Below are positions 15,451 through 24,170 of a stretch of DNA of 64,000 nucleotides, piece by piece; position 1 is the stretch's first letter; each line of letters starts with the position of its first letter. The stretch covers positions 1-64,000 of the forward strand of contig CAZWVJ010000007.1 in the NCBI GenBank assembly GCA_964636865.1, given 5' to 3'. A model generated the notes under the pieces. It saw only the letters and a program-made list of their open reading frames with translations, was not told the DNA's origin and searched no databases. This DNA comes from B1SED10-75 sp964636865. GTDB lineage: Bacteria > Bacillota > Dethiobacteria > DTU022 > PWGO01. The position numbers were made by a program, and so were the translations under genes.

Positions 15451-18400
15451 TTGGTAAAATTTGGAGATATAATGACTACGTTATCCAACGCTTTTTCTCG
15501 CCGTTCCAATGAGAAAGAAATAAGGAAATTGGAAGGAGTGGTGGAGCGGATAAATTCCCTGAAAGAAGAAATGGCAAGCCTGACAGAGGAAGAGATGGCT
15601 GCTAAAACCGGGGAATTCAAAGAAAGGCTTCAAAATGGAGAAACCGAGGATGAGATACTGCCCGAAGCTTTTGCTCTAGTTAGAGAAGCAGCTGAAAGGA
15701 CAACGGGCATGCGTCCTTTTGATGTGCAGGTAATGGGGGGTATCGTCCTCCACCAAGGGCGTATTATCGAAATGAAAACCGGCGAAGGCAAAACGCTGGC
15801 GGCTACTATGCCGGCTTACCTTAATGCCCTCAGCGGTATGGGTGTGCATATAGTTACCGTTAATGATTACCTGGCCAAAAGGGATAGTGAATGGATGGGC
15901 CCGGTTTATCGTATGCTGGGGTTGAGCGTGGGTTATATTGCTCACGATATGAGCCAGGAAGATCGCCGGCAGTCATATGCGGCAGATATTGTTTATGCTA
16001 CCAATAACGAATTAGGTTTTGATTACCTCCGTGATAATATGGTGATTTATAAAGATCAACTGGTGCAGAGGGAACTCAATTTTGCCATTGTGGATGAGGT
16101 AGACAGTATTCTTATTGATGAAGCCCGTACCCCTCTGATCATCAGCAGTAAGGTAGAGGCGAAACAGGGGTACGAACGCTGGAACAAAGTAGTAGCTTCC
16201 TTGATCAAAAAACAAGCCCGTCTGGTGGATGAGTCTTTAGATAAAGCGCAGCAGTTATTGCAGGAAGGCAATAAAGAGGAAGCAGCAGAGCTGCTTCTCA
16301 TGGCTCGCCGGGGGGCACCCAAAAATAAAAAACTCCTTGATATATTGAAAGATCCCGGGGTTGAAAAACAGGTTGAAAAGGTAAAATATCGCTTGATGTC
16401 CGATAAAACCATGCGGCTTTTGGATGAACAGCTTTACTTTAGTATTGATGAAGCTACGAGGGGAGTGGATATCTCTCCGAAAGGTTACGATGAACTGGTG
16501 AAAGAGGACCCCGAGCTGAGAGAATTTTTGGGGTATGAAAAATCAGAAGTAGAGGATGCCAATGGCGACTTCGATGGGGAAGAGGGGGAGGAAGAGAAAG
16601 ATACAACAGTAGATGAAGATATAGGCCGGGAAAGAGACATGGAAGTGGAAGAAACTGAAGAAGAAGCAGCAGAAATGGGTGACGAAGAAGATCAGGAACC
16701 CGGCGATGCCAGCGAAGAGGAGGCGCTCACCAACCAGAGAGGGGGCGAGCATGAGTTTACCATCCGTGCTTTACTACGAGCATATTCTCTTTATGAAAAA
16801 GATGTGGATTATGTGATTAAAGATGGACAGGTTGTGATTGTGGATGAGTTTACCGGCAGGCTCATGCCGGGGCGGCGTTATTCGGAAGGATTGCATCAGG
16901 CTATTGAAGCTAAAGAAGGTGTCCAAGTTCAGGCAGAAAGCCGGACTGTAGCTTCCATTACTTTCCAGAATTTTTTCCGGCTTTATAATAAGTTATCCGG
17001 GATGACCGGTACTGCGGCTACAGAGGAAGGCGAGTTCCAGGAAATTTATGGTATGGACGTGGTCGTTATTCCTACCAATAAGCCCATGATTCGGGAGGAC
17101 CGGGGGGATTGTATTTATAAAACTGAAGAGGCTAAATTTAAAGCAGTGGTAAATGAGATAAGCCGTCTTTATGAAAAAGGACAACCGGTTTTGGTGGGCA
17201 CAATTTCAGTAGATAAGTCGGAGAAGCTTAGCCGAATGTTAAAGCAGGAAGGTGTGCCCCATAATGTTTTAAATGCGGTGAACCATGCCCGGGAAGCTGA
17301 GATTATTAGTCAGGCGGGGCAAAAGGGAACAGTAACTATTTCTACTAATATGGCCGGTAGGGGAACTGATATTGTTCTGGGAGGCAATTATGAGTATATT
17401 GCCCGCCAAAGAATAGAAAAAGAATTGGAAAAAGAGAATATTGAAGACGAAGAAGAGTATGATCGAGCTTTTGCAAAGCGTTTGCAGGAAATATTACCTC
17501 AATTTAAAGATAAATGGGAAAGTGAGCATCAAGAGGTAGTGGAGTTGGGTGGTTTGCATGTATTAGGTACTGAACGCCATGAAAGCCGCCGCATAGATAA
17601 CCAGCTGCGGGGGCGTTCTGGAAGGCAGGGCGATCCCGGTTGTTCGCAGTTTTATATTTCCCTGGAAGATGATTTGATGAGGCTTTTCGGCAGTGGTAAC
17701 ATTGCTTCTGTGATGGAGCGGATGGGGATGGATGAAGATCAGTCTATTGATCATCCCTTGATTAGCCGGGCAATTGAAAATGCGCAAAAGAAGGTGGAGA
17801 GCCGCAATTTTGAAATTCGCAAACACCTTTTGGAATACGATTTGATTTTAAATGAACAGAGAAAAGTGATTTATGCCGAACGGCGAAAAGTATTGGATGA
17901 AGAAAACCTTAAAGACAATATACTTGAAATGGTGCGAGCAGTAGTGCATAGAACTGTGGATAGGTATATCGGAGATAAATCTTATATTTTGGAAGAAGAG
18001 GCAAGGCAGCTTATTAATTATGGCGAAACCGTGTTTTTAAGAAAGGGGAAATTTACCCCCGAAGAAACTATAGAGCTTGAACCGCGGGCTATTAAGGAAA
18101 TTATGGTAGAAGAAGCCCTTACTTTTTATGATTTGCGGGAAAAAGAACTGGAAAAAGAGTTTGGCCCCGAAAGTATGCGCGAATTAGAACGGGTAATTCT
18201 GCTACGCACCGTAGATCGCCATTGGGTGGAACATATTGACGCCATGCATGAGCTGAGATATGAAATTGGCACCCGGGCCTATGCACAACGTGATCCTCTG
18301 GTTGAATACCGCGTAGAAGCATCACGGGCTTATGAATTAATGCTCAATTTAATTGAGGAAGATGTGGTCAGAAGTCTTTTCCAGGCAAGAGTAAAATCTC

Positions 18401-18618
18401 TTCCCCAAAGACAGAGGGTAGTTTCAGAAGGCACTGCAGTACGCCCCGGGTCCGGAGGATCGCTGACGGGAGGGTCGCAGCGCACTTCTAGTTCGGCAAA
18501 AAACAATAAACAGGAAAAGTCACAACCGGTGAAAGTAGGGGAAAAAATAGGACGAAATGAACCATGTCCCTGCAATAGTGGTAAGAAATATAAAAAATGC
18601 TGTGGAAAAGATAATTAA
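15451..18618 (+). CDS. secA: Protein translocase ATPase SecA (enlarged)
   Basis: SecA is the ATP-driven motor that pushes preproteins through SecYEG. At 1055 residues it is about 200 longer than usual (about 840-900). Recognisable parts are Walker A MKTGEGKT, the DEAD-like VDEVDSILIDEARTP, the IVDEFTGRLMPGRRYSEG block, 'TISTNMAGRGTDI' of nucleotide-binding domain 2, and the C-terminal zinc motif EPCPCNSGKKYKKCCG. The extra sequence lies in the preprotein cross-linking domain: a helical part (about 255-330, ARRGAPKNKKLL) and a very acidic part (about 366-433). TTG 15451 sits 7 nt after AAGGAGG; ATG 15472 is an alternative. Downstream prfB is the usual neighbour in Firmicutes. Confidence 0.95.
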   Translation: MVKFGDIMTTLSNAFSRRSNEKEIRKLEGVVERINSLKEEMASLTEEEMAAKTGEFKERLQNGETEDEILPEAFALVREAAERTTGMRPFDVQVMGGIVLHQGRIIEMKTGEGKTLAATMPAYLNALSGMGVHIVTVNDYLAKRDSEWMGPVYRMLGLSVGYIAHDMSQEDRRQSYAADIVYATNNELGFDYLRDNMVIYKDQLVQRELNFAIVDEVDSILIDEARTPLIISSKVEAKQGYERWNKVVASLIKKQARLVDESLDKAQQLLQEGNKEEAAELLLMARRGAPKNKKLLDILKDPGVEKQVEKVKYRLMSDKTMRLLDEQLYFSIDEATRGVDISPKGYDELVKEDPELREFLGYEKSEVEDANGDFDGEEGEEEKDTTVDEDIGRERDMEVEETEEEAAEMGDEEDQEPGDASEEEALTNQRGGEHEFTIRALLRAYSLYEKDVDYVIKDGQVVIVDEFTGRLMPGRRYSEGLHQAIEAKEGVQVQAESRTVASITFQNFFRLYNKLSGMTGTAATEEGEFQEIYGMDVVVIPTNKPMIREDRGDCIYKTEEAKFKAVVNEISRLYEKGQPVLVGTISVDKSEKLSRMLKQEGVPHNVLNAVNHAREAEIISQAGQKGTVTISTNMAGRGTDIVLGGNYEYIARQRIEKELEKENIEDEEEYDRAFAKRLQEILPQFKDKWESEHQEVVELGGLHVLGTERHESRRIDNQLRGRSGRQGDPGCSQFYISLEDDLMRLFGSGNIASVMERMGMDEDQSIDHPLISRAIENAQKKVESRNFEIRKHLLEYDLILNEQRKVIYAERRKVLDEENLKDNILEMVRAVVHRTVDRYIGDKSYILEEEARQLINYGETVFLRKGKFTPEETIELEPRAIKEIMVEEALTFYDLREKELEKEFGPESMRELERVILLRTVDRHWVEHIDAMHELRYEIGTRAYAQRDPLVEYRVEASRAYELMLNLIEEDVVRSLFQARVKSLPQRQRVVSEGTAVRPGSGGSLTGGSQRTSSSAKNNKQEKSQPVKVGEKIGRNEPCPCNSGKKYKKCCGKDN

Positions 18619-18725
18619 TTAAGCTTCTAATATGATTGGTTTTGGATTATTTTATTTTAAGATAGATTTGGCTGAATTAATCAAGGTGGAAGTGTCACAT
18701 TTGATAGGATGAAGGGAGCTGTCTT

Positions 18726-19869
18726 ATGTCCAAAGAACTTGCTGAAGAGTTAAAAAATCATAAATTGCGTTACCGGGAACTGAGGGATTCACTTTGAAGT
18801 CGACAAAAAAAAGGAGTCTCTGAAGAAACTGGAAAAAAAATCAGCAGATCCTACTCTGTGGGAGAATGGGGAAAAAGCCAAAGAGTTAATGCAGGAACTC
18901 AGTGCCCTGCGAGGAGAGATAGAAGAAGATGAGCATTTACAGTCATGCATCGAAAATGCAGAGGTTTTGCTTAATCTGATAGAAGAATCAAATGAAGCTT
19001 CAGAAAAAAACGAATTTCTTAAAGATGCTCAAGAGCAAATAAACTCGCTGGGTCAAAAACTTGACCGGTTAGAGAACAGGGTTCTTTTTGTCAACAAGTA
19101 TGACAACAGCAATGCAATTGTTTCTATCCATCCCGGAGCAGGGGGGTTGGAATCTCAGGATTGGGTGGAAATGTTAATGCGTATGTATTTACAGTGGGCG
19201 GAAAAAGATGGCAGAGAGGTTGAGGTCCTTGATCTCTTGCCCGGAGATGAAGCAGGGATTAAAAGTGTGACCTTTTCTGTAAATGGGAGATATGCATACG
19301 GGTACCTGCAGGCAGAAAAAGGGGTGCATCGAATGGTTCGAATTTCTCCGTTTGATACTGCTAAAAGAAGACATACTTCTTTTGCTTCTGTGGATGTGAT
19401 GCCTGAAGTAGAAGAGGAGGTCGGGTACGAGATAAACCCGGAGGAAATAAAAGTTGACACTTTCCGAGCCCAAGGAGCGGGGGGGCAGCATGTAAATACC
19501 ACAGATTCCGCGGTGCGCATGACCCATCTCCCCACGGGTATAACTGCCCAGAGCCAAAGTGCTCGCTCACAGCATAGCAACCGGAGACAGGCAATGCGCA
19601 TACTACAGGCGCGAGTAGCTGAATATTACCGGCAACAGCAAGCTGCAGAAATAGATGCTTTGCGAGGAGAGCATAAAGAAATTGCCTGGGGAAACCAGAT
19701 TCGCTCTTATACTTTTCATCCTTTCACCCTGGTTAAGGATCATCGGACAGGGGTGGAAGTAGGTAATATAAATGAAGTAATGGACGGCAAATTGGAAGTT
19801 TTTCAAGAAGCCTACCTGCGCTGGAAAATAAAAGGGAATGCAGCAAATATAAAGCAGGGAAAAGAATAA
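18726..19869 (+). CDS. prfB: Peptide chain release factor 2 with programmed +1 frameshift
   Basis: RF2 ends translation at UGA and UAA. The gene starts at ATG 18726 (after AAGGGAG), reads 23 codons to an in-frame UGA at 18795-18797, and continues in the +1 frame from 18796 to give about 380 residues. The +1 part has the RF2 landmarks: 'PTLWENGEKAKEL', the SPF tripeptide in RISPFDTAKRRHTSF (UGA recognition) and the catalytic GAGGQHVNTTDSAVR (GGQ). Reading only the long frame would give a false start near 18889 and lose 54 residues. The secA-prfB order is common in Firmicutes. Confidence 0.93.
18782..18798 (+). promoter_or_regulatory. prfB +1 frameshift signal (autoregulation)
   Basis: CTT TGA (18792-18797) is the slippery site: after CTT, one U is skipped and GAA is read. 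A Shine-Dalgarno-like GAGGG lies five bases upstream of CTT. The classical arrangement is AGGGGG three bases before CUU UGA C; here spacing is longer and the base after UGA is A. Low RF2 favours slipping, hence feedback control. Confidence 0.9.
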
Positions 19870-20090
19870 AGTTAACGAAAATAATATAAAACGAGGTAAA
19901 GATTTTTCAAAGAATATTTGACTCAAAGAGTATTTGATAATGGTTAGTTTAAAAGGATGCAACAAAGGTTGAGATAGTTAAGCTAGAATACAGCAGCTAT
20001 AAACAAATTTTTCGAATAAATTTGGGCGTTGAGCCCGAGAATGAAGGGCGTAAATTCAAAATATATCATAATAATGGGGAGGTTTGAATA

Positions 20091-21083
20091 ATGGCAAAAG
20101 CATATTATGAACAAGATGCGAATTTAGAAATGTTAAAGAGTAAGAAGATAGCCATCCTTGGGTATGGAAGCCAAGGACATGCGCATGCACTTAATTTAAA
20201 GGAAAGCGGATTGGATGTAGTGGTTGGCTTACATGAGGGTAGCTCCAGCCGTGCTCGTGCTGAAGAGGACGGATTGGAAGTTAAAAGTGTTGCTGATTCT
20301 GCAGCGTCAGCAGATATTATTATGTTTTTGATTCCCGACAGTTTTCAGCCTGAGACCTATCAGAAGGAAGTTTTACCTAATTTAAAAGAAGGGAAGGCAC
20401 TGGGGTTTTCCCATGGATTTAATATATTATATGGGCAAATTGCTCCTCCTGCGGAGGTAGATGTTTTTATGGTGGCTCCTAAAAGTCCGGGACATCTTGT
20501 GCGCAGGGTTTATACGGAAAAGAACGGGGTTCCAGCCCTTATGGCTGTTCAACAAAATTACAGTGGCAAAGCAAAAGATTTAGCTCTGGCTTATGCCAAA
20601 GGTATTGGTTGTACCAGAGCCGGAGTTATGGAAACAAGCTTTCAGGAAGAAACGGAAACAGATCTGTTTGGAGAACAGGTAGTTCTTTGCGGCGGGGTTT
20701 CTGCCCTTATAAAAGCTTCTTTCGATACATTGGTGGAAGCGGGCTATCAACCTGAGATTGCATATTTTGAATGCTTGCACGAACTCAAGTTAATTGTGGA
20801 CTTGATCTATGAAGGCGGGTTATCAGGAATGCGCTATTCGGTGAGTGAAACGGCGGAATATGGAGATCTAACCCGTGGGCCCAGGGTGGTGAACGAAAAT
20901 GTTAGGGAAGAAATGCGCAAAATTTTGCAAGAAGTTCAAAGTGGTGAATTCGCCCGGGAGTGGATTTTGGAAAATCAGGCCGGATTACCCATGTTTAATA
21001 TTCTAAGACGAAAAGAAAGTGAGCAATTATTGGAAAAGGTAGGGAAAGATCTTCGCCAGATGATACCCTGGTTTAAAAAGTAA
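20091..21083 (+). CDS. ilvC: Ketol-acid reductoisomerase
   Basis: This 330-residue class I KARI converts acetolactate to dihydroxy-isovalerate (valine/leucine) or the isoleucine equivalent, with NAD(P)H and Mg2+. It has the dinucleotide-binding GYGSQGHAHALNL, the cofactor-specificity loop GLHEGSSSRARAEED (Ser/Arg suggests NADPH), PKSPGHLVRR and the metal-binding FGEQVVLCGG plus FECLHELKLIVDLIYEGG. Normal short-form length. ATG 20091 follows GGGGAGG. No other ilv or leu genes are adjacent, unusual for a branched-chain pathway gene; no T-box motif is visible in the 221-bp upstream gap. Confidence 0.96.
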   Translation: MAKAYYEQDANLEMLKSKKIAILGYGSQGHAHALNLKESGLDVVVGLHEGSSSRARAEEDGLEVKSVADSAASADIIMFLIPDSFQPETYQKEVLPNLKEGKALGFSHGFNILYGQIAPPAEVDVFMVAPKSPGHLVRRVYTEKNGVPALMAVQQNYSGKAKDLALAYAKGIGCTRAGVMETSFQEETETDLFGEQVVLCGGVSALIKASFDTLVEAGYQPEIAYFECLHELKLIVDLIYEGGLSGMRYSVSETAEYGDLTRGPRVVNENVREEMRKILQEVQSGEFAREWILENQAGLPMFNILRRKESEQLLEKVGKDLRQMIPWFKK

Positions 21084-21182
21084 GCAAGTAAAAAAATTTA
21101 GTTTTCTTAATTAATATTTACCCATATGTTAACAAATTTTTAGATATTTTGAATGCTGAACAAGGGGAATTTGAAACAGTTT

Positions 21183-21189
21183 TGTCGAA
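21183..21189 (+). promoter_or_regulatory. Possible Spo0A box upstream of ftsEX
   Basis: TGTCGAA is an exact Spo0A box core 79 bp upstream of ftsE. A 7-mer like this is expected several times by chance in a window this size, so weight is low; FtsEX does influence sporulation in Bacillus. Confidence 0.2.
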
Positions 21190-21261
21190 TATCATTAGAT
21201 GATAATATTTACATAGCAAGGATGAGGCAAGTGTAAATATGTAGAAAAGGTGGACTTTTGA

Positions 21262-21945
21262 GTGATAGAGGCTTATAATTTAACTAAGAAGTACAATGGC
21301 ACAGTTGCATTATCTCAGGTGACCATGAGCATTAGCCGGGGGGAGTTTGTATTTATTGTTGGCCCTAGTGGAGCCGGTAAATCAACGTTTCTCAAGTTGG
21401 TTATTAGGGAAATAGTTCCTACCTCCGGGATGCTAAAAGTTTTTGGTAGGAATGTGGGGCGTTTAAAGCGCGGCCAGGTTTCGGTGCTAAGGCGGAATAT
21501 TGGCATGGTTTTTCAAGAATACCGCCTCTTGGAGGAAAGGACAGTTTATGAAAATGTAGCTTTTGCTTTAAGGGTAACCGGTTCTTCGAAGGAAGAAATA
21601 AATAAGCGGGTGCCCCTGGCACTGGAAATGGTAGGGTTAAAGCACAAAATTAATTCTATGGTCAGCGGTCTTTCCGGGGGTGAAAAGCAAAGAGTAGGTT
21701 TGGCCAGGGCTATAGTTAACAAACCGGCAATGATCATTGCTGATGAGCCCACAGGAAATTTGGATCCCGAAACTACCATGGAGCTGATGCACCTCCTAAA
21801 AGATATTAACGGTATGGGAATTACGGTTATAGTTGCAACTCATGATCGGGAAGCTGTGGACAAATTGCAGAAAAGAGTAATTTATTTGGAAAATAGTGAA
21901 GTAGTAGGGGATGAGGCAAGGGGGGCCTATCTGCGTGCTCTTTAG
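21262..21945 (+). CDS. ftsE: Cell division ATP-binding protein FtsE
   Basis: This 227-residue ABC ATPase is the partner of FtsX in activating peptidoglycan hydrolases at the septum or side wall. It has Walker A GPSGAGKST, Q-loop FQEYRLLEERTVYEN, signature LSGGEKQR, Walker B MIIADEPTGNLD and the H-loop VATHD. The length is normal. It starts at GTG 21262 after AAAGGTGG. ftsX overlaps its end, and envC-like, ctpA and minJ-like genes follow, matching the ftsE-ftsX-ctpB-minJ order known in Bacillus. Confidence 0.95.
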   Translation: MIEAYNLTKKYNGTVALSQVTMSISRGEFVFIVGPSGAGKSTFLKLVIREIVPTSGMLKVFGRNVGRLKRGQVSVLRRNIGMVFQEYRLLEERTVYENVAFALRVTGSSKEEINKRVPLALEMVGLKHKINSMVSGLSGGEKQRVGLARAIVNKPAMIIADEPTGNLDPETTMELMHLLKDINGMGITVIVATHDREAVDKLQKRVIYLENSEVVGDEARGAYLRAL

Positions 21946-22819
21946 AAATTTCGCTTTTTTTATTACTGAAGCGGGCAGAGGCCTATTTAAAAACGGATGG
22001 ATGAGCGTTGCGTCTATTGGTGTCGTAGCTATTGCTCTCTTAATTTTCGGGATATTTGTTTTGTTGAATATGAATGTGGACCTTTGGACGGAAGAACTCC
22101 GAGAACAGATAGAAATAGTAGCGTTTATAGAAGATGAAGCTACTGCATCAGAAAGAAGAAATTTAAGTGATTTAATTGCCGAGCATGAAGATGTAAGAGA
22201 AGTTGAATATGTATCCAAAGGGGAAGCATTTGAAGAGCTGCAGGAAATGCTCGGTGAGGGGGCGCTTGAGGGATACGAACCTGAAGAAAATCCGCTAAGG
22301 GATTCTTATGTGATAAGAGTAATAGAACCGGAAATGGTTTTTGGCATGATTGATGAATTGGAAGAATTATCGGCAGTGGGGGAGGTTATTTGTCACAAAG
22401 AAATAGTAGAAGGACTTACTAATTTTACACAAGCCATGCAAGTAGCTGCCTTAACCTTGATGATTCTACTGGCTGTTACGGCAACCTTTCTTATCGCACA
22501 TACTATTCGTCTAACCGTGATGTTGCGCAGTGAAGAAATTATGATTATGAAGTACGTTGGAGCAACAGACTCGTTTATTCGCCTCCCCTTCCTTTTTGAA
22601 GGTTTATTTTTGGGGATAATTGGTACATTAATACCTTTAGTTTGTATATATTTTGGTTATGGAGCTGTAATTGATATAATAGGAGTAGAGCTGGCCTTTT
22701 TACCTATGGTTTCTTTTAATGAAGCGATTGCAGGAACAGCAAGTTTGATTGTTCCATTGGGAATAGGGCTGGGAGTGATAGGAAGTTTATTTTCCATCGG
22801 AAAATATCTGAGAGTTTAA
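21935..22819 (+). CDS. ftsX: Cell division protein FtsX
   Basis: This roughly 294-residue membrane protein has a cytoplasmic start (FRNFAFFITEAGRGLFKNGWMS), TM1, an extracellular loop of about 110 residues with the conserved 'VEYVSKGEAFEELQEMLG', then three more TM helices near the C-terminus. This is the FtsX/MacB-type permease fold that transmits FtsE ATPase cycles to an extracellular hydrolase activator. GTG 21935 after AGGGGGG overlaps ftsE by 11 bp and is preferred; ATG 21911 would overlap by 35 bp with a poor site. The coiled-coil M23 protein encoded next is its likely partner. Confidence 0.94.
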   Translation: MLFRNFAFFITEAGRGLFKNGWMSVASIGVVAIALLIFGIFVLLNMNVDLWTEELREQIEIVAFIEDEATASERRNLSDLIAEHEDVREVEYVSKGEAFEELQEMLGEGALEGYEPEENPLRDSYVIRVIEPEMVFGMIDELEELSAVGEVICHKEIVEGLTNFTQAMQVAALTLMILLAVTATFLIAHTIRLTVMLRSEEIMIMKYVGATDSFIRLPFLFEGLFLGIIGTLIPLVCIYFGYGAVIDIIGVELAFLPMVSFNEAIAGTASLIVPLGIGLGVIGSLFSIGKYLRV

Positions 22820-22859
22820 ATTTTCTCATTATTGCCTTCCGGAGGTGTGGCTATAAATT

Positions 22860-24041
22860 ATGAAGCAATTTAAAGGGCATGAAAACTATACTTTAAAAAG
22901 AGCTTTGCCTTTATTAGCAATGGGTATTCTGCTTTTATTTTTGCTTTCGCCTGCTTATGCCAACAATATTGATGATTTGCAAGAGGAAGAGGATGAGATT
23001 AGAGAGCAGATAGAGCAAGAGGAAGAAGAACTGGAAGAGATGAAAAGTGAAGAAGAACAACTAAAACAAGAATTAGAAGAATTGGAAGAAGAGCTAAGTG
23101 AAATTCAAAATAAACTAAGGGAACTAAACAGGGATATTTATCTTACGGAAGCTGAGATAAGATCTACAGAAAGAGAGTTAAGCAGCGCTGAAGATCGCTT
23201 GGAACACCGAGAAGATTTACTGCAAAAACGGTTGAGGGTTATATACGAACGGGGAAATGTTGGTTACCTGGAAGTGTTGTTTGAAGCCAAAAGCTTTGCA
23301 GATTTTTTAACCAGGGTTCATTATTTAAACAATATTGCGGAAGAAGATATGCTTTTGGTAGAAGAAGTAGAAGCGGAAAGGGATTTAATCGCCGAGCAAA
23401 AAGAAGAACTTGAAGAAAAAAAAGAAGAGCTTGATGAAATGCGCCGGGAAATGGCCAGCAAGAGGAATGAGAAGAGAGAAACTATTGCTCAACGTTCTAA
23501 AGTGCGTGAAGATCTTCAAGAAGCAATGGAAGAAACCCGTCAGGCTATGGAAAAGTTAGAACAAGAAGCGGAAGCTCTTGCCAGGGAAATTGACAGCATA
23601 AGAAGAGAACAGCGACAATCGGGAGATCAAGGAGAACGTCCGGAGGGGCAATTACTATGGCCGGTAGAGGATCCTTCCTATATAACCTCCCCATTTGGTA
23701 CTCGTAGGTGTCCCTTTGGAAGTGGCCGCCAAACTTTTCACGGAGGACTGGATATAGGGACGTATGGTCGGAGGAATAGAATTTTTGCCGCTGAAGATGG
23801 GACAGTGCTTATGGTGAGGTCTCAGGCTAGCTATGGAAATTTCATCGTGATAGACCACGGCGGTGGACTGATGACATTATATGCCCACTTAAGTTCCAAG
23901 GGTGTCAGCGAAGGTGAATCGGTATCCCGGGGAGAAACTATCGGTAGAGCAGGAACTACCGGGGCAAGTACCGGCATTCACCTCCACTTTGAAGTTTGGA
24001 ACAATGATGAGAGGGAAGATCCTATTAATTACCTTGAATAG
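22860..24041 (+). CDS. Coiled-coil M23 peptidase / murein hydrolase activator (EnvC/CwlO-regulator type)
   Basis: This 393-residue secreted protein has a signal peptide (hydrophobic core about 14-32, cleavage near SPAYA-N), a long Glu/Lys-rich coiled coil (about 37-250 with a break near VRYERGNVGYLEVLFEAKSFADFLTR) and a C-terminal LytM/M23 domain. The zinc ligands are visible: HGGLDIG (H-x3-D) and the late HLHFEVW (HxH), so it may be an active endopeptidase rather than a degenerate activator. Coiled-coil plus LytM next to ftsEX is the EnvC arrangement, and FtsX would control it. A strong terminator follows at 24075. Confidence 0.88.
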   Translation: MKQFKGHENYTLKRALPLLAMGILLLFLLSPAYANNIDDLQEEEDEIREQIEQEEEELEEMKSEEEQLKQELEELEEELSEIQNKLRELNRDIYLTEAEIRSTERELSSAEDRLEHREDLLQKRLRVIYERGNVGYLEVLFEAKSFADFLTRVHYLNNIAEEDMLLVEEVEAERDLIAEQKEELEEKKEELDEMRREMASKRNEKRETIAQRSKVREDLQEAMEETRQAMEKLEQEAEALAREIDSIRREQRQSGDQGERPEGQLLWPVEDPSYITSPFGTRRCPFGSGRQTFHGGLDIGTYGRRNRIFAAEDGTVLMVRSQASYGNFIVIDHGGGLMTLYAHLSSKGVSEGESVSRGETIGRAGTTGASTGIHLHFEVWNNDEREDPINYLE

Positions 24042-24074
24042 CATATTTCCTCATGTTTTTAAATTAACTATGGC

Positions 24075-24119
24075 AACCGGACCGAAAGAGTATTATAATA
24101 CTCTTTAAAGTCCGGTTTT
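24075..24119 (+). terminator. Strong two-part hairpin terminator
   Basis: AACCGGAC (24075-24082) pairs with GTCCGGTT (24110-24117), and an inner AAAGAGTAT/ATACTCTTT stem extends it, ending in TTTT. It separates ftsEX-envC from ctpA. Confidence 0.85.
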
Positions 24120-24170
24120 CAATTTAAGCAGTTTAAATATGCGGTATAATTAATAGGTGGTGGAGAAACT

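Noticed and set aside
18889..19869. prfB starting at ATG 18889
   Set aside because: This ignores the upstream coding sequence and the TGA frameshift; RF2 homology continues to 18726 through the +1 shift.
19870..20090. T-box or riboswitch ahead of ilvC
   Set aside because: I looked for the T-box bulge and AGGGTGG-type conserved elements and saw none; only a short GGGC/GCCC hairpin is visible.
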